Source of the DNA: Chloroflexota bacterium
GTDB lineage: Bacteria > Chloroflexota > Anaerolineae > JAAYZQ01
Direction of reading: 5' to 3'
Length of the DNA: 64,000 nt
Assembly (NCBI GenBank): GCA_018606645.1
Contig: JAGVRI010000011.1
Location: 65,346 to 129,345, forward strand
How positions within the stretch are numbered: position 1 is the stretch's first letter; every line of letters begins with the position of its first letter. The translations under genes were made by a program, and so were the position numbers. Shown piece by piece: positions 44,895 through 53,944 of the stretch. The notes under the pieces were generated by a model. That model searched no databases and was not told where the DNA came from. It saw nothing but the letters and a program-made list of their open reading frames with translations.

Positions 44895-46574
44895 CTACTG
44901 ACGCCCGATGGGATCCTTAAAGACTGCCCCGGTGCTGGCGGATGTCACAGCCTCAGCGTACCGTCGCAAGTAGCCAGACTTGACCGGTGGTTCCCATGCC
45001 GGCAATTCGGCTAGACGCCGTGCGATCTCGTCATCCGGGAGTTGGATGTGGAGAGCACGATTTGGAATATCGATCTGAATCAGATCCCCATCTCGGACCA
45101 CCGCCAATGGCCCTCGCTCGGCTGCCTCGGGAGAGATGTGACCGATCGCTGCTCCTCGTGTCGCCCCGGAGAAACGCCCATCGGTCAACAGCGCTACCCG
45201 ATCGTCCAGGTCCATTCCGGAAAGAAGTGAGGTGGGGGTCAGCATCTCCCGCATGCCAGGCCCGCCCTTGGGTCCTTCATAGCGGATGACCAGCACATCA
45301 CCCGGGTTGAATTGTCGGGCCAGGATGGCGGCGGTCGCTGCCTCCTCGGACTCGAATACTCGCGCCGGGCCGATGTGCTGCTGCATTTCGGGAGCGACGA
45401 CTGCCTGTTTGACCACTGCGCCATCGGGAGCCAGATTTCCAAAAAGGATGGCCAGCCCACCTTTCGGCGCGTATGGAGCATCCAAAGGCCGGATCACGGT
45501 GTCATCGCTGACAGTGACCGTAGATAGGTTCTCTGCCAGGGTATGGCCGGTCACGGTAAGCACCGTCCCGTCCAGCAATCCCCCTTCCCACAAGCGGCGC
45601 ATGACTGCCGGCACTCCACCAGCCCGGTGGAGGTCTTCCAGATGATGCCCTCCCGCTGCCGGACTCATCCGGCACAGATGAGGCGTCGAGGCGCTATAGT
45701 CGTTGATCTCGTGCAGGGGAATGTGGATCCCGGCTTCATGGGCAATAGCCAGGAGATGGAGCACCGAATTGGTCGAGCCGCCCAGCGCCATGTCCACCGC
45801 AAAGGCGTTGCGAAATGCAGCGGGGGTCAGAATATCCAGCGGTCGGACATCGCGAGCCAGAAGGTCCATAATCTGCATACCGGCCCGTTTGGCCAAAGCC
45901 AGTCGTTCAGCGTGGACAGCCGGTAGCGTTCCCTGTCCAGGCCACCCCATCCCCAGTGCTTCGGTGAGACAGTTCATCGTGTTAGCCGTGAACATACCAG
46001 CGCAAGAGCCACAACCTGGACAGGCTGCCCGTTCCAGCCGATCGAGTTCGGCCTCAGACATCTCGCCTCGGGCAACCGCTCCCACCGCCATGAACACGTC
46101 GGCCAGGTCCACAGCTCGACCGTCCAGGTGGCCAGCCAACATCGGTCCGCCGTTGACTACGATCGTCGGCACATTCAGACGCGCCGCGGCCATCAGCATA
46201 CCAGGAATCACTTTGTCACAGTTCGGGATCAGCACCACGGCATCGAAGGCATGAGACTCGACGAGGACCTCGACCGAATCGGCGATCAATTCCCGGCTGG
46301 CCAGCGAGTACTTCATGCCAGGGTGGTTCATCGCCAGGCCATCACACACTCCGATCGTATTGCATTCAAAAGGAGTTCCCCCTGCCATCCGGACGCCGGC
46401 TTTGACCGCCTCAGCCACCTGACGTAGATGCACATGCCCGGGAATGACTTCGCTGTAGGAGTTGATGATCCCGATAAACGGTTGCTTCATTTCCTGATCG
46501 GTGCACCCCAAAGCCCGGAGTAACGACCGATGGGGCGCCCGCTCTCGACCTCGTTTCAAAGCATCACTGCGCAT
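44895..46574 (-). CDS. ilvD: Dihydroxy-acid dehydratase
   Basis: 559 residues, Fe-S dehydratase. Cluster cysteines are seen in [23 protein letters not shown] and [25 protein letters not shown]. Other family motifs: [71 protein letters not shown]. First structural gene of the minus-strand ilv-leu operon, so expression of the whole unit depends on the leader and terminator just upstream. GGAGAGG lies in front of the ATG. Confidence 0.96.
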   Translation of the reverse strand: MRSDALKRGRERAPHRSLLRALGCTDQEMKQPFIGIINSYSEVIPGHVHLRQVAEAVKAGVRMAGGTPFECNTIGVCDGLAMNHPGMKYSLASRELIADSVEVLVESHAFDAVVLIPNCDKVIPGMLMAAARLNVPTIVVNGGPMLAGHLDGRAVDLADVFMAVGAVARGEMSEAELDRLERAACPGCGSCAGMFTANTMNCLTEALGMGWPGQGTLPAVHAERLALAKRAGMQIMDLLARDVRPLDILTPAAFRNAFAVDMALGGSTNSVLHLLAIAHEAGIHIPLHEINDYSASTPHLCRMSPAAGGHHLEDLHRAGGVPAVMRRLWEGGLLDGTVLTVTGHTLAENLSTVTVSDDTVIRPLDAPYAPKGGLAILFGNLAPDGAVVKQAVVAPEMQQHIGPARVFESEEAATAAILARQFNPGDVLVIRYEGPKGGPGMREMLTPTSLLSGMDLDDRVALLTDGRFSGATRGAAIGHISPEAAERGPLAVVRDGDLIQIDIPNRALHIQLPDDEIARRLAELPAWEPPVKSGYLRRYAEAVTSASTGAVFKDPIGRQ

Positions 46575-46600
46575 GTTTCCTCTCCTCGCCGACCACAGGA

Positions 46601-46632
46601 TATAAAAAAGGCCTCCCGTTTGGGAGGCCTTT
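46601..46632 (-). terminator. Attenuator terminator of the ilv-leu operon
   Basis: On the minus strand an 11-bp stem AAAGGCCTCCC/GGGAGGCCTTT with an AAAC loop is followed by more Ts, giving TTTTTT, then ATA. It lies 24 bases after the leader-peptide stop and 27 bases before ilvD. An exclusive antiterminator is visible: GTTTGGGAGG of the leader ORF (46668-46677) is a perfect 10-bp complement of CCTCCCAAAC (46618-46627) in the terminator. Confidence 0.9.
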
Positions 46633-46655
46633 GCTTGTTGCTAACTCGAAAGGAT

Positions 46656-46781
46656 CTACGCAGGAATCCTCCCAAACACCAAACGCTCCTCAATAATAAG
46701 GCTAAGGAGCTCAATACCAAGGACAATGACCAAGGCAATGGTGGTTGGGAGCAGTTTCGCTGCGATTTCGCCCATTATCAT
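46656..46781 (-). CDS. ilv operon leader peptide rich in Ile, Leu and Val
   Basis: A 41-codon ORF (not in the ORF track) of which 19 residues are Ile, Leu or Val, including TTIALVIVLG and IELLSLIIEE. Starts at ATG 46781 or the ATG two codons later; an in-frame TAA lies just upstream, and the ribosome binding site is weak. It sits between a consensus promoter and a strong terminator before ilvD, as in the E. coli ilvL and ivbL leaders. The codons for V35-F36-G37-R38 form the antiterminator arm. Codons 11-13 (CTCCCAA) can pair with that same arm. Ribosomes that reach the stop codon would cover the arm and allow termination; stalling at scarce branched-chain codons would free it. Confidence 0.8.
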   Translation of the reverse strand: MIMGEIAAKLLPTTIALVIVLGIELLSLIIEERLVFGRIPA

Positions 46782-46822
46782 CTCTGGTTACTCAGTTCGC
46801 ACCTGCCATTATGAATGCCGCT

Positions 46823-46851
46823 TTTATACCACATCCCTGCAGCTTTGTCAA
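46823..46851 (-). promoter_or_regulatory. Promoter of the ilv-leu operon
   Basis: Minus-strand TTGACA, 17-bp spacer, TATAAA, about 40 bp before the leader peptide. Divergent from the arg promoter; the two -35 boxes are 45 bp apart. Confidence 0.82.
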
Positions 46852-46907
46852 ATCTGGCAGGGCGATGTTCAGTTCTTGAATCGGAAGACACAGGATTTGA
46901 CAAAGCT
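46841..46907. repeat. 14-bp inverted repeat covering both divergent -35 boxes
   Basis: AGCTTTGTCAAATC at 46841-46854 and its exact reverse complement GATTTGACAAAGCT at 46894-46907 extend well beyond the two TTGACA boxes of the ilv and arg promoters. It may be a shared operator, a mirrored promoter duplication, or chance extension of two consensus boxes. Confidence 0.6.
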
Positions 46908-46925
46908 CGCGTTCTATGCTAATAT
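46897..46925 (+). promoter_or_regulatory. Promoter of the arg-lysW operon
   Basis: TTGACA, 17-bp spacer, TAATAT. The next AAGGGAG at 46939-46945 serves the leader ORF. Confidence 0.8.
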
Positions 46926-46951
46926 GCGCTTGAAAGGTAAGGGAGTATTTC

Positions 46952-47029
46952 ATGGACGAAGCAACTGTTTCGTTGACTCTGTTTAAATGCCGACGACCGG
47001 GGAAGGAGCCAGGCCACCTGTCTGGATAG
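46952..47029 (+). CDS. Candidate arg operon leader peptide with tandem Arg codons
   Basis: A 25-codon ORF beginning MDEATVSLTLFKCRRPGKEP, with AGGGAG six bases before ATG 46952. The tandem Arg codons CGA CGA are at 46991-46996. Downstream segments form a textbook switch: GAGCC/CCA (47006-47016) can pair with TGG/GGCTC (47023-47033). TCTGG/GGCTC can instead pair with GAGCC/CCAGA in the terminator's 5' arm (47063-47076). That arm otherwise pairs with the terminator's 3' arm. A ribosome stalled at the Arg codons would mask the first segment and favour the antiterminator. The Arg content is low (two codons), so the case rests on structure and position. Confidence 0.65.
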   Translation: MDEATVSLTLFKCRRPGKEPGHLSG

Positions 47030-47061
47030 GCTCAACTCGGCGTCGCTGCGAGAGACACAAT

Positions 47062-47094
47062 AGAGCCAGCCCCAGATAGGGGCTGGCTCTTTTT
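47062..47094 (+). terminator. Attenuator terminator of the arg-lysW operon
   Basis: Perfect 12-bp stem AGAGCCAGCCCC/GGGGCTGGCTCT with an AGATA loop, followed by TTTT (TTTTT counting the stem's last base). It stands 32 bases after the leader-peptide stop and 69 bases before argG. Its 5' arm competes for the antiterminator described with the leader ORF. Confidence 0.9.
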
Positions 47095-47163
47095 ATGCGA
47101 TGGAATTCCCATCGCACTTTTGTTTTAAAGAGAAAAATATAACAGATGGCCAGGAGGTGCAGC

Positions 47164-48435
47164 ATGAAAAGAAACAATAACCCGGTGAAAAAGACGGTCC
47201 TCGCCTACTCCGGCGGACTCGATACCTCGGTCATTGTCCCCTGGCTGCGAGAAAACTATGGATGCGAAGTGATCACCTTCACCGCCAACATCGGCCAGGG
47301 TGAGCAGGAACTGATCGGCCTGGAGGAAAAAGCCCTCGCCAGCGGAGCCAGTCGGGCCTATATCATGGATTTGCGTCAGGAGTTCCTGGTTGAATACGCA
47401 TTCCCGACCATGCAAGCCGGCGCCGTCTACGAAGGGATGTATTTATTGGGCACTTCATTTGCTCGACCTCTCATCGCCAAGTATCTGGTCCAGGTGGCCG
47501 AACAGGAAGGAGCCGACGCCGTGGCCCATGGGTGTACCGGCAAAGGCAACGATCAGGTCCGTTTTGAGCTGACGGTTCAGGCGCTCAACCCCTTCCTTCG
47601 CATCATTGCACCCTGGCGCGAGTGGGACATTCGCTCTCGCGAAGATGCCCTGGCCTACGCCCGCCAGCGCAATATCCCGGTGACGGCAAGCGAGCGGTCG
47701 ATCTATAGCCGCGATCGCAACCTCTGGCATTTGAGTCATGAAGGGGGTATTCTGGAGGACCCCTGGACCGAGCCCCACGAGGAGATGTTCCAGCTCACCG
47801 CTGCGCCTGAGGCTGCCCCCGATGCGCCCCACTACCTGACCCTAGACTTTGAGAAAGGCGTGCCGGTGGCCCTGGATGGGGAACCTCTGGGGCCAGTGGA
47901 ACTCCTCACCCAACTCAACGAACTGGGCGGCATTCACGGCGTAGGCCGCGCCGATATGGTCGAAAACCGCCTGGTGGGCATCAAGTCCCGGGGAGTGTAC
48001 GAAACCCCCGGCGGAACCATCCTGTATACCGCCCATCGCGGCCTGGAAAGCATCTGCCTGGACCGGGAAACTCTCCATTACAAGGAAATCGTCGGGCTTC
48101 GCTACGCCGAGCTGGTCTACTATGGCCTGTGGTTCACCCCGTTGCGCGAGGCACTGGCTGCCTTTGTGGCCAAGACCCAGGAGCGGGTGACGGGACGTGT
48201 GCGCCTCAAGTTGTACAAGGGAAACTGCACCGTCGTTGGACGCACATCCCCATTCAGTCTCTATCGGGAGGACCTGGCTACCTTTGGTCGTGACGACATC
48301 TACAACCAGGGTGATGCCGAAGGGTTTATTCATCTCTTTGGTCTGCCCCTTAAAGTCAAGGCCCTGATCGATCGGCAAAACGGAATCCCGCTGGAACTGG
48401 CAATCCCAGATTACTCCCATTTCAAGCGCGATTGA
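47164..48435 (+). CDS. argG: Argininosuccinate synthase
   Basis: 423 residues from ATG 47164 behind AGGAGG. ATP-dependent ligation of citrulline and aspartate. Motifs: the PP-loop [73 protein letters not shown] and [18 protein letters not shown]. First gene of a plus-strand operon that continues through argH and the LysW genes, 69 bp after the attenuator terminator. Confidence 0.96.
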   Translation: MKRNNNPVKKTVLAYSGGLDTSVIVPWLRENYGCEVITFTANIGQGEQELIGLEEKALASGASRAYIMDLRQEFLVEYAFPTMQAGAVYEGMYLLGTSFARPLIAKYLVQVAEQEGADAVAHGCTGKGNDQVRFELTVQALNPFLRIIAPWREWDIRSREDALAYARQRNIPVTASERSIYSRDRNLWHLSHEGGILEDPWTEPHEEMFQLTAAPEAAPDAPHYLTLDFEKGVPVALDGEPLGPVELLTQLNELGGIHGVGRADMVENRLVGIKSRGVYETPGGTILYTAHRGLESICLDRETLHYKEIVGLRYAELVYYGLWFTPLREALAAFVAKTQERVTGRVRLKLYKGNCTVVGRTSPFSLYREDLATFGRDDIYNQGDAEGFIHLFGLPLKVKALIDRQNGIPLELAIPDYSHFKRD

Positions 48436-48470
48436 GGAGTCGCCTCAGACGGGATGACACGAGGTGAACC

Positions 48471-49853
48471 ATGCTGTGGGGAGGACGATTCGAATCGCTG
48501 CCGACCGAGGCCATGCGCCGCCTGAATGACTCGTTTGCGTTTGATCGCCGTCTTTACGCGACGGATATCGAGGCGAGTATCGCCTACGCCAGGGCCCTGG
48601 CTCGAATTGGGTTGATCGCTTGCGAAGAGCTGCTCCAGATCACGGCTGGCCTGGAGCAGGTACGAGCCGAGTTCGACGCCGGTACCTTTCGAGCCCAACC
48701 CGACGACGAAGATATTCACACTGCGATCGAACGACGCCTGGCTGAACTCATTGGTCCGCTGGCCGGCAAACTCCATACAGGCCGGTCCCGCAATGACCAG
48801 GTCACCACCGATCTGCGCCTCTATCTCCTGGACGAGATGGACGCGTTGAAACCAAGGTTGGCTGAGCTGCAGTTGACCCTCATCGAAAAAGCCGAAGCCA
48901 GCCTGGATATTATCATGCCGGGCTACACCCATTTGCAGCCAGCGCAACCGGTGCTGTTCAGCCATTGGTTGATGTCCTATTTCTGGAAATTCCAGCGCGA
49001 TCAGCAGCGTCTGGCCCAGATAGCATCGCGCGTCGCCGTACTGCCGCTCGGCGCCGGCGCCCTGGCCGGGCATCCCTTTGGTCTCGATCGCCGGGCTCTG
49101 GCCGTCGAACTCGGATTCTCGGCTGTAGCCGAGAACAGCATGGACGCTGTCAGCGACCGGGACTATGCCGTGGAATTTCTCGCCTGGGCAGCGCTCCTGC
49201 AGGTCCATCTGAGCAATCTGGCCGAAGACCTGATTGTATGGGCTAGTCACGAGTTCGGCTTTGTGGAGATTGCCGAAGCCTATTCCTCTGGTTCCAGTCT
49301 CATGCCCCAAAAGAAGAATCCGGACTCGCTAGAGCTGATCCGGGGCAAAACAGGCCGAGTCATCGGCCATCTGACCGGACTGCTGATCACCCTCAAGGCT
49401 TTGCCGTCCACGTACAACAAGGACCTTCAGGAAGACAAGGAGGCCACTTTTGACGTGATCGATACCTTGCACCTGGAACTTCCCGTCATCACCGGGGTGA
49501 TCCGAACGCTGAAGGTCAACGCGGCCCGCATGGCCGAGGCGCTGGACGATGCCCTGCTGGCGACCGATCTATGCGATTACCTGGTACGCAAGGGGGTGCC
49601 CTTTCGTCAGAGTCACTACTGGGTAGGTCAGGTCGTCCGACGGGCTGCACAACAAGGAGTGAGCCTGCGGGAGCTGCCCCTGGTTGAATACCAGGCCGTC
49701 CATCCGGCCTTTGCCGATGATCTGACTACAGTTCTGGACTTTCAACGCTCGGTCGCTGCCAGGGATACCGAAGGCGGCACCGCTCCGTCGGCTCTCCGTG
49801 CTCAGATCGAGAGAGCCAGGGAGCTAATGATACAAACCAATTCAAATCATTAA
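48471..49853 (+). CDS. argH: Argininosuccinate lyase
   Basis: 460 residues of the fumarase/aspartase superfamily; releases arginine and fumarate. Begins MLWGGRFESLPTEAMRRLNDSFAFDRRLY; further signatures are DEDIHTAIERRL, LHTGRSRNDQVTTDLRLYL, MPGYTHLQPAQPVLFSHWL and the mobile catalytic loop GSSLMPQKKNPDSLELIRGKTGRVIGHL. Follows argG by 35 bp. lysW starts 9 bp after it, showing that the LysW set is cotranscribed with arginine genes. Confidence 0.96.
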   Translation: MLWGGRFESLPTEAMRRLNDSFAFDRRLYATDIEASIAYARALARIGLIACEELLQITAGLEQVRAEFDAGTFRAQPDDEDIHTAIERRLAELIGPLAGKLHTGRSRNDQVTTDLRLYLLDEMDALKPRLAELQLTLIEKAEASLDIIMPGYTHLQPAQPVLFSHWLMSYFWKFQRDQQRLAQIASRVAVLPLGAGALAGHPFGLDRRALAVELGFSAVAENSMDAVSDRDYAVEFLAWAALLQVHLSNLAEDLIVWASHEFGFVEIAEAYSSGSSLMPQKKNPDSLELIRGKTGRVIGHLTGLLITLKALPSTYNKDLQEDKEATFDVIDTLHLELPVITGVIRTLKVNAARMAEALDDALLATDLCDYLVRKGVPFRQSHYWVGQVVRRAAQQGVSLRELPLVEYQAVHPAFADDLTTVLDFQRSVAARDTEGGTAPSALRAQIERARELMIQTNSNH

Positions 49854-49862
49854 GGAGGAACG

Positions 49863-50030
49863 ATGATGGTCGAGTGTCCAGAATGTGCGGCGGTTCTTGA
49901 TCTGACGTCCGATCTCGAACTCGGCGAGATCGTGGTCTGCCCCGACTGTGGAGTAGAGCTGGAGGTCGTGGGCCTGGACCCGGTCGAATTGGCGCTGGCG
50001 CCCGAGATCGAAGAAGATTGGGGAGAGTAG
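49863..50030 (+). CDS. lysW: LysW amino-group carrier protein
   Basis: A 55-residue acidic protein not in the ORF track. A zinc-ribbon-like N-terminal half has CPEC and CPDC pairs ([11 protein letters not shown] and [10 protein letters not shown]). The conserved tail EEDWGE supplies the C-terminal Glu whose gamma-carboxyl is joined to the amino group of the substrate (2-aminoadipate or glutamate). AAGGAGG precedes two adjacent ATGs (49863 and 49866); the second has the better spacing. It is the carrier for LysX, LysZ, LysY, LysJ and LysK encoded next. Cotranscription with argGH behind an Arg-codon leader favours glutamate-to-ornithine chemistry here. Confidence 0.92.
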   Translation: MMVECPECAAVLDLTSDLELGEIVVCPDCGVELEVVGLDPVELALAPEIEEDWGE

Positions 50031-50034
50031 TGCC

Positions 50035-50886
50035 ATGAAGATCGGGGTGTTGTGCTCGCGAGTGCGAGTGGAGGAAAAGCAGATCTTCACCGCCCTAGCC
50101 CAACGAGGGGTCCCATATGATCGGCTGGACCCACGGGAACTGGTCCTGGAACCCGGACGCAACGGATTGGAGAGGTACGATGCCGTTCTGGTCCGTTGTC
50201 TGAGCCATTCCCATGCCTACTATGCCACTCGTTGGTTAGAAGACCTGGGCATAAGGGCGGTCAGTTCCCATCAGGTGGTGGCAACGTGCGGCGACAAGTT
50301 GCTGACTACTGCTGCCCTGCAAGCGGCCGGACTCCCGGTTCCCCGGTCTGTGATCGCTTTTACCCCAGAGGCGGCTTTGCAGACCATCGAGAGTCTCGGC
50401 TACCCGGTTGTCTTGAAACCCCTTGTCGGATCGTGGGGCCGACTCTTGGCCCGCATCAACGACCGGGATGCAGCGGAGGCGCTGCTGGAACACAAAGCGA
50501 CCTTGGGCGGCACTCAGCACGGAGTATTCTATATCCAGGAGTATATAGACAAACCCGGCCACGATATTCGCACTCTGGTGGTTGGAGACAAGGTGGTCTG
50601 TGCGATCTACCGGCGCTCGGATCACTGGATTACGAATACAGCGCGGGGTGGAGAAGCGTTGCCCTGCCCTCTCACCCCGAAACTGGTGGAGCTGTCGCTG
50701 GCTGCAGCCCAGGCCGTCGGTGGGGGCATCGTCGCTGTCGATCTGCTTGAGAATCGGGAGGGCCAACTCCTGGTCAACGAGGTGAACCATACCCCCGAAT
50801 TCCACGGAGCCATGCAGGCCACCGAGGCCGATATTGCCGGCACAATGGTCGAATATCTGTGGCAGATTGCCAGGGGGAAGGCATGA
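50035..50886 (+). CDS. lysX: LysW ligase LysX/ArgX (ATP-grasp)
   Basis: 283 residues of the ATP-grasp fold (RimK/LysX group). Joins the amino group of glutamate or 2-aminoadipate to the C-terminal Glu of LysW. Visible motifs: [84 protein letters not shown] and the Mg-binding [16 protein letters not shown]. Starts 4 bp after lysW and overlaps lysY by ATGA. Whether it prefers glutamate or aminoadipate is not decided by what I can read; context favours glutamate. Confidence 0.9.
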   Translation: MKIGVLCSRVRVEEKQIFTALAQRGVPYDRLDPRELVLEPGRNGLERYDAVLVRCLSHSHAYYATRWLEDLGIRAVSSHQVVATCGDKLLTTAALQAAGLPVPRSVIAFTPEAALQTIESLGYPVVLKPLVGSWGRLLARINDRDAAEALLEHKATLGGTQHGVFYIQEYIDKPGHDIRTLVVGDKVVCAIYRRSDHWITNTARGGEALPCPLTPKLVELSLAAAQAVGGGIVAVDLLENREGQLLVNEVNHTPEFHGAMQATEADIAGTMVEYLWQIARGKA

Positions 50887-51920
50887 TCCAGGCCGCGATT
50901 GTAGGCGCTTCAGGCTATGTCGGGGGGGAGCTGCTGCGTCTGTTGCTGGCCCATCCTCAAGTTCAGGTGACACAGATCACCTCGGAAACCTATGCCGGCC
51001 AGTATGCCTATTTTGTCCACCCCAATCTGCGGGGCCGCACCGATCTCCGCTTTGGCCGTCTGGCTGACCTGAACCCCTGCGACCTGCTCTTTCTGGCCCT
51101 TCCTCATGGCCATGCCATGGAGCAGATCGAGGGGTTTGCCACCATGGCCGAGCGGATCATTGATCTGTCGGCCGATTTCCGTCTGAAGAATCCGAGTGAC
51201 TACCAGCCCTGGTACGAACGCCAACACCCGGCGCCGCACTGGCTGGACCGTTTTGTCTATGGCGTGCCAGAGCTTCATCGGGAGCAACTTGCCCAGGCGC
51301 ACTATGCCAGCGGCACGGGGTGCAATGCCATCGTCACCTTGCTAGCCTTATGGCCCCTCTATCGGCGCGGCGTAGTTCGTGAGACGGTGGTGGAGGTCAA
51401 AGTCGGTTCTTCAGAGGGAGGGCACGAGCCCAGCCCGGCTTCTCATCATCCAGAGCGATCCGGTGTCATCCGCACCTATGCGCCGGTTGGCCATCGCCAC
51501 CTGGCCGAACTGATCCAGGAACTAGGCCTGAACCCCCAGCAACCTGGACTGCACTTTTCCGTCACTTCGGTAGACATTGTGCGCGGAGCGTTGGCCACCT
51601 GTCACTGCCTGCTCCAGCATCCCCTGGACGAGCGCGATGTCTGGCAGTTCTATCGTGAGGATTATGGCGCTGAACCTTTTGTGCGCCTGGTACGGTCCAA
51701 ACGCGGTATTCATCGCTATCCCGAACCCAAGATCCTCTCCGGTTCAAACTACTGCGACATCGGGTTTGCCGTCGATCCCGCACAACAACGTTTGGTCATC
51801 ATCGCCGCCATTGATAACCTGATGAAGGGCGCGGCCGGTACGGCGGTGCAGGCCATGAACGTGATGATGGGCTGGCCAGAGACGCTGGCGCTGGACTTTC
51901 CAGGGCTTCATCCCATCTAG
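50883..51920 (+). CDS. lysY: LysW-glutamyl/aminoadipyl-phosphate reductase (ArgC-like)
   Basis: 345 residues from ATG 50883, overlapping the lysX stop. ArgC family: NADPH motif [25 protein letters not shown], the [11 protein letters not shown] segment, [25 protein letters not shown]-like sequence, [32 protein letters not shown] with the catalytic Cys, and [15 protein letters not shown]. Reduces the acyl phosphate made by LysZ to the semialdehyde while attached to LysW. The ArgC family also includes enzymes for free N-acetylglutamyl phosphate, but the neighbours assign this one to the LysW pathway. Confidence 0.92.
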   Translation: MIQAAIVGASGYVGGELLRLLLAHPQVQVTQITSETYAGQYAYFVHPNLRGRTDLRFGRLADLNPCDLLFLALPHGHAMEQIEGFATMAERIIDLSADFRLKNPSDYQPWYERQHPAPHWLDRFVYGVPELHREQLAQAHYASGTGCNAIVTLLALWPLYRRGVVRETVVEVKVGSSEGGHEPSPASHHPERSGVIRTYAPVGHRHLAELIQELGLNPQQPGLHFSVTSVDIVRGALATCHCLLQHPLDERDVWQFYREDYGAEPFVRLVRSKRGIHRYPEPKILSGSNYCDIGFAVDPAQQRLVIIAAIDNLMKGAAGTAVQAMNVMMGWPETLALDFPGLHPI

Positions 51921-51969
51921 GGGAGCCAAGAGACTTATGTCGAGTATCTATCCGCCAAAGGAGGCAGAC

Positions 51970-52776
51970 ATGATTGTGGTGAAAATGGGGGGTAGTGATG
52001 GGGTGAACCTGGAGGCGGTATGCGCCGACATCGCCACCCTGGTGGGAGCCGGCGAGCAGATCGTCTTGGTCCATGGCGGTTCCCATGAGACCAATCTGAT
52101 CTCAGAAAAGCTGGGGGTCCCGCCCCGCTTTGTGACATCACCGTCCGGCCATGCCAGCCGGTACACTGATCGCCAGACGTTGGAGATCCTGGTCATGGTG
52201 GAGGCCGGTCGGATCAACAAACGGATCGTCGAACGGTTGCAGCAGTCTGGAGTCAACGCCATCGGGCTCTCCGGGCTAGATGGACGACTGCTCGAAGCGA
52301 AGCGAAAAGAAACCCTGCCGATCGTAGAGCACGGCAAGCGGAAGGTGCTCCATGGGGAATATAGCGGACAGATTGAGAGGGTGAATATCTCACTGCTACG
52401 GATGCTGTTGGAAACAGGGTATGTGCCGGTAGTTGCTCCATTGGCCATCAGTCACCGCCATGAAGCCTTGAATGTGGACGGTGATCGGGTTGCCGCCGCC
52501 ATCGGCTCGGCCTTAAATGCCCAGGTTGTGGTCATCCTTTCCAACGTACCTGGCCTGTTAAAGGATCCAACCAATGAAGCCAGCCTGATCTCCCAGGTGC
52601 CGCTGTCGCAAGCACAGGAGTACCTGGAGCGCTTCGCCCAAGGCCGGATGAAGCGCAAAATGCTGGGAGCCATTGACGCCCTGAAGAGTGGCGTAAAGCG
52701 GGTAATGATTGCCGACGGGCGGGTAGAGCACCCTCTGCAACGTGCCCTGGCTGGTTGGGGAACAGTGATCGAGTGA
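51970..52776 (+). CDS. lysZ: LysW-glutamate/aminoadipate kinase (ArgB-like)
   Basis: 268 residues from ATG 51970 (AAAGGAGG five bases upstream; the track ORF starts 11 codons earlier). Amino-acid kinase fold: [13 protein letters not shown] at the N-terminus, [80 protein letters not shown]-like [29 protein letters not shown] and [27 protein letters not shown]. Phosphorylates the side-chain carboxyl of LysW-bound glutamate or aminoadipate. Confidence 0.92.
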   Translation: MIVVKMGGSDGVNLEAVCADIATLVGAGEQIVLVHGGSHETNLISEKLGVPPRFVTSPSGHASRYTDRQTLEILVMVEAGRINKRIVERLQQSGVNAIGLSGLDGRLLEAKRKETLPIVEHGKRKVLHGEYSGQIERVNISLLRMLLETGYVPVVAPLAISHRHEALNVDGDRVAAAIGSALNAQVVVILSNVPGLLKDPTNEASLISQVPLSQAQEYLERFAQGRMKRKMLGAIDALKSGVKRVMIADGRVEHPLQRALAGWGTVIE

Positions 52777-52783
52777 GGCGCCA

Positions 52784-53944
52784 ATGATGTCGAATCCTCT
52801 GATTGATCTCGAAGAGCGCTACGATAGCGGCATCTATCCCAAGCAGCCCCTGGTTCTGGTGCGGGGGGAAGGCGCACGGGTGTGGAGCCTGGACGGCCAG
52901 GAGTTCATTGACTGTGTGGGCGGCCATGGGGTGGCGAACGTCGGTCATGCCAATCCGGTAGTGATCCAGGCCATCACCGAGCAGGCCGGGCGGCTGATGC
53001 TCTGTCCGAACGGATTCTACAACGATCAACGGGCGCGTCTCCTGGCCGAATTGGTGCGCATCGCCCCGCCAGGGTTAGAGCGCGTCTTTCTCTGCAATTC
53101 GGGCTCTGAAGCGGTGGAGGCGGCGATCAAATTCGCCCGACTGAGTACGGGCCGGATCAAAATCATCGCTGCGATGCGCGGCTTTCACGGCCGGACGTGT
53201 GGTGCGTTGTCCGCTACCTGGAACAAGGCCTACCGAGAGCCGTTTGAACCGCTCCTGCCTGGTTTTGAATTTGTGCCGTATAATCGTCTCGACCGGATGG
53301 CCCAGGCCATCGATGACCAGACGGCTGCCGTTCTCCTCGAAGTCGTTCAGGGCGAAGGAGGAGTGATTCCTGGCGATGGTGACTATTTGCGCGGCGTGCA
53401 GGCCCTGTGTCAGGAGCGGGGAGCCTTGTTCATCGTGGACGAAGTGCAGACCGGTTTCGGGCGCACCGGGCGGATGTTTGCCAGCCAGCATCATAACCTG
53501 CAGCCGGATCTGATGTGCCTGTCCAAGGGCATCGCTGGAGGTTTCCCCATGGGAGCCGTGCTGATCGGTCCCAGAATCGGCAAGTTACCCGTCAAGTCCC
53601 ACGGGTCCACCTTTGGCGGCAACCCTCTGGCCTGTGCCGCTGCGCTGGCGACTATCCATTATCTCGAAACAGAAAACCTCCCAGAGAAAGCGGCCCAGGT
53701 GGGTGCACGGCTCTTGACCGGCCTGCGCTCCATTCACTCCCCTCTGGTTCGCGAAGTACGCGGGCTGGGGTTGATGGTGGGCCTGGAACTCAAGATGCCA
53801 GCCGGCCCCTACCTGGCTGCCCTCGCCGAACGGGGCGTACTGGCCCTTTCTGCCGGGACCAATGTCATTCGCTTCCTGCCGCCCCTTGTCATCACTGCTG
53901 AAGAGATCGATATGGTGCTTCAGCGCGTCGCGGAGGTCCTGTGA
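52784..53944 (+). CDS. lysJ: LysW-semialdehyde aminotransferase LysJ (ArgD-like)
   Basis: 386 residues, PLP class III aminotransferase. Motifs: [56 protein letters not shown], the GFHGRT turn, [33 protein letters not shown], and the PLP lysine in [17 protein letters not shown]. The [15 protein letters not shown] motif recalls the LysJ branch. Makes LysW-ornithine (or LysW-lysine) from the semialdehyde produced by LysY. Tandem ATGs at 52784/52787. Ends overlapping the lysK GTG. Confidence 0.9.
   Translation: MMSNPLIDLEERYDSGIYPKQPLVLVRGEGARVWSLDGQEFIDCVGGHGVANVGHANPVVIQAITEQAGRLMLCPNGFYNDQRARLLAELVRIAPPGLERVFLCNSGSEAVEAAIKFARLSTGRIKIIAAMRGFHGRTCGALSATWNKAYREPFEPLLPGFEFVPYNRLDRMAQAIDDQTAAVLLEVVQGEGGVIPGDGDYLRGVQALCQERGALFIVDEVQTGFGRTGRMFASQHHNLQPDLMCLSKGIAGGFPMGAVLIGPRIGKLPVKSHGSTFGGNPLACAAALATIHYLETENLPEKAAQVGARLLTGLRSIHSPLVREVRGLGLMVGLELKMPAGPYLAALAERGVLALSAGTNVIRFLPPLVITAEEIDMVLQRVAEVL

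Noticed and set aside
46726-46986. 86-codon plus-strand ORF spanning the ilv and arg promoters
   Set aside because: It runs through two divergent promoters and the opposite-strand ilv leader. The shorter ORF at 46952-47029 in another frame has the ribosome binding site and the attenuator context.
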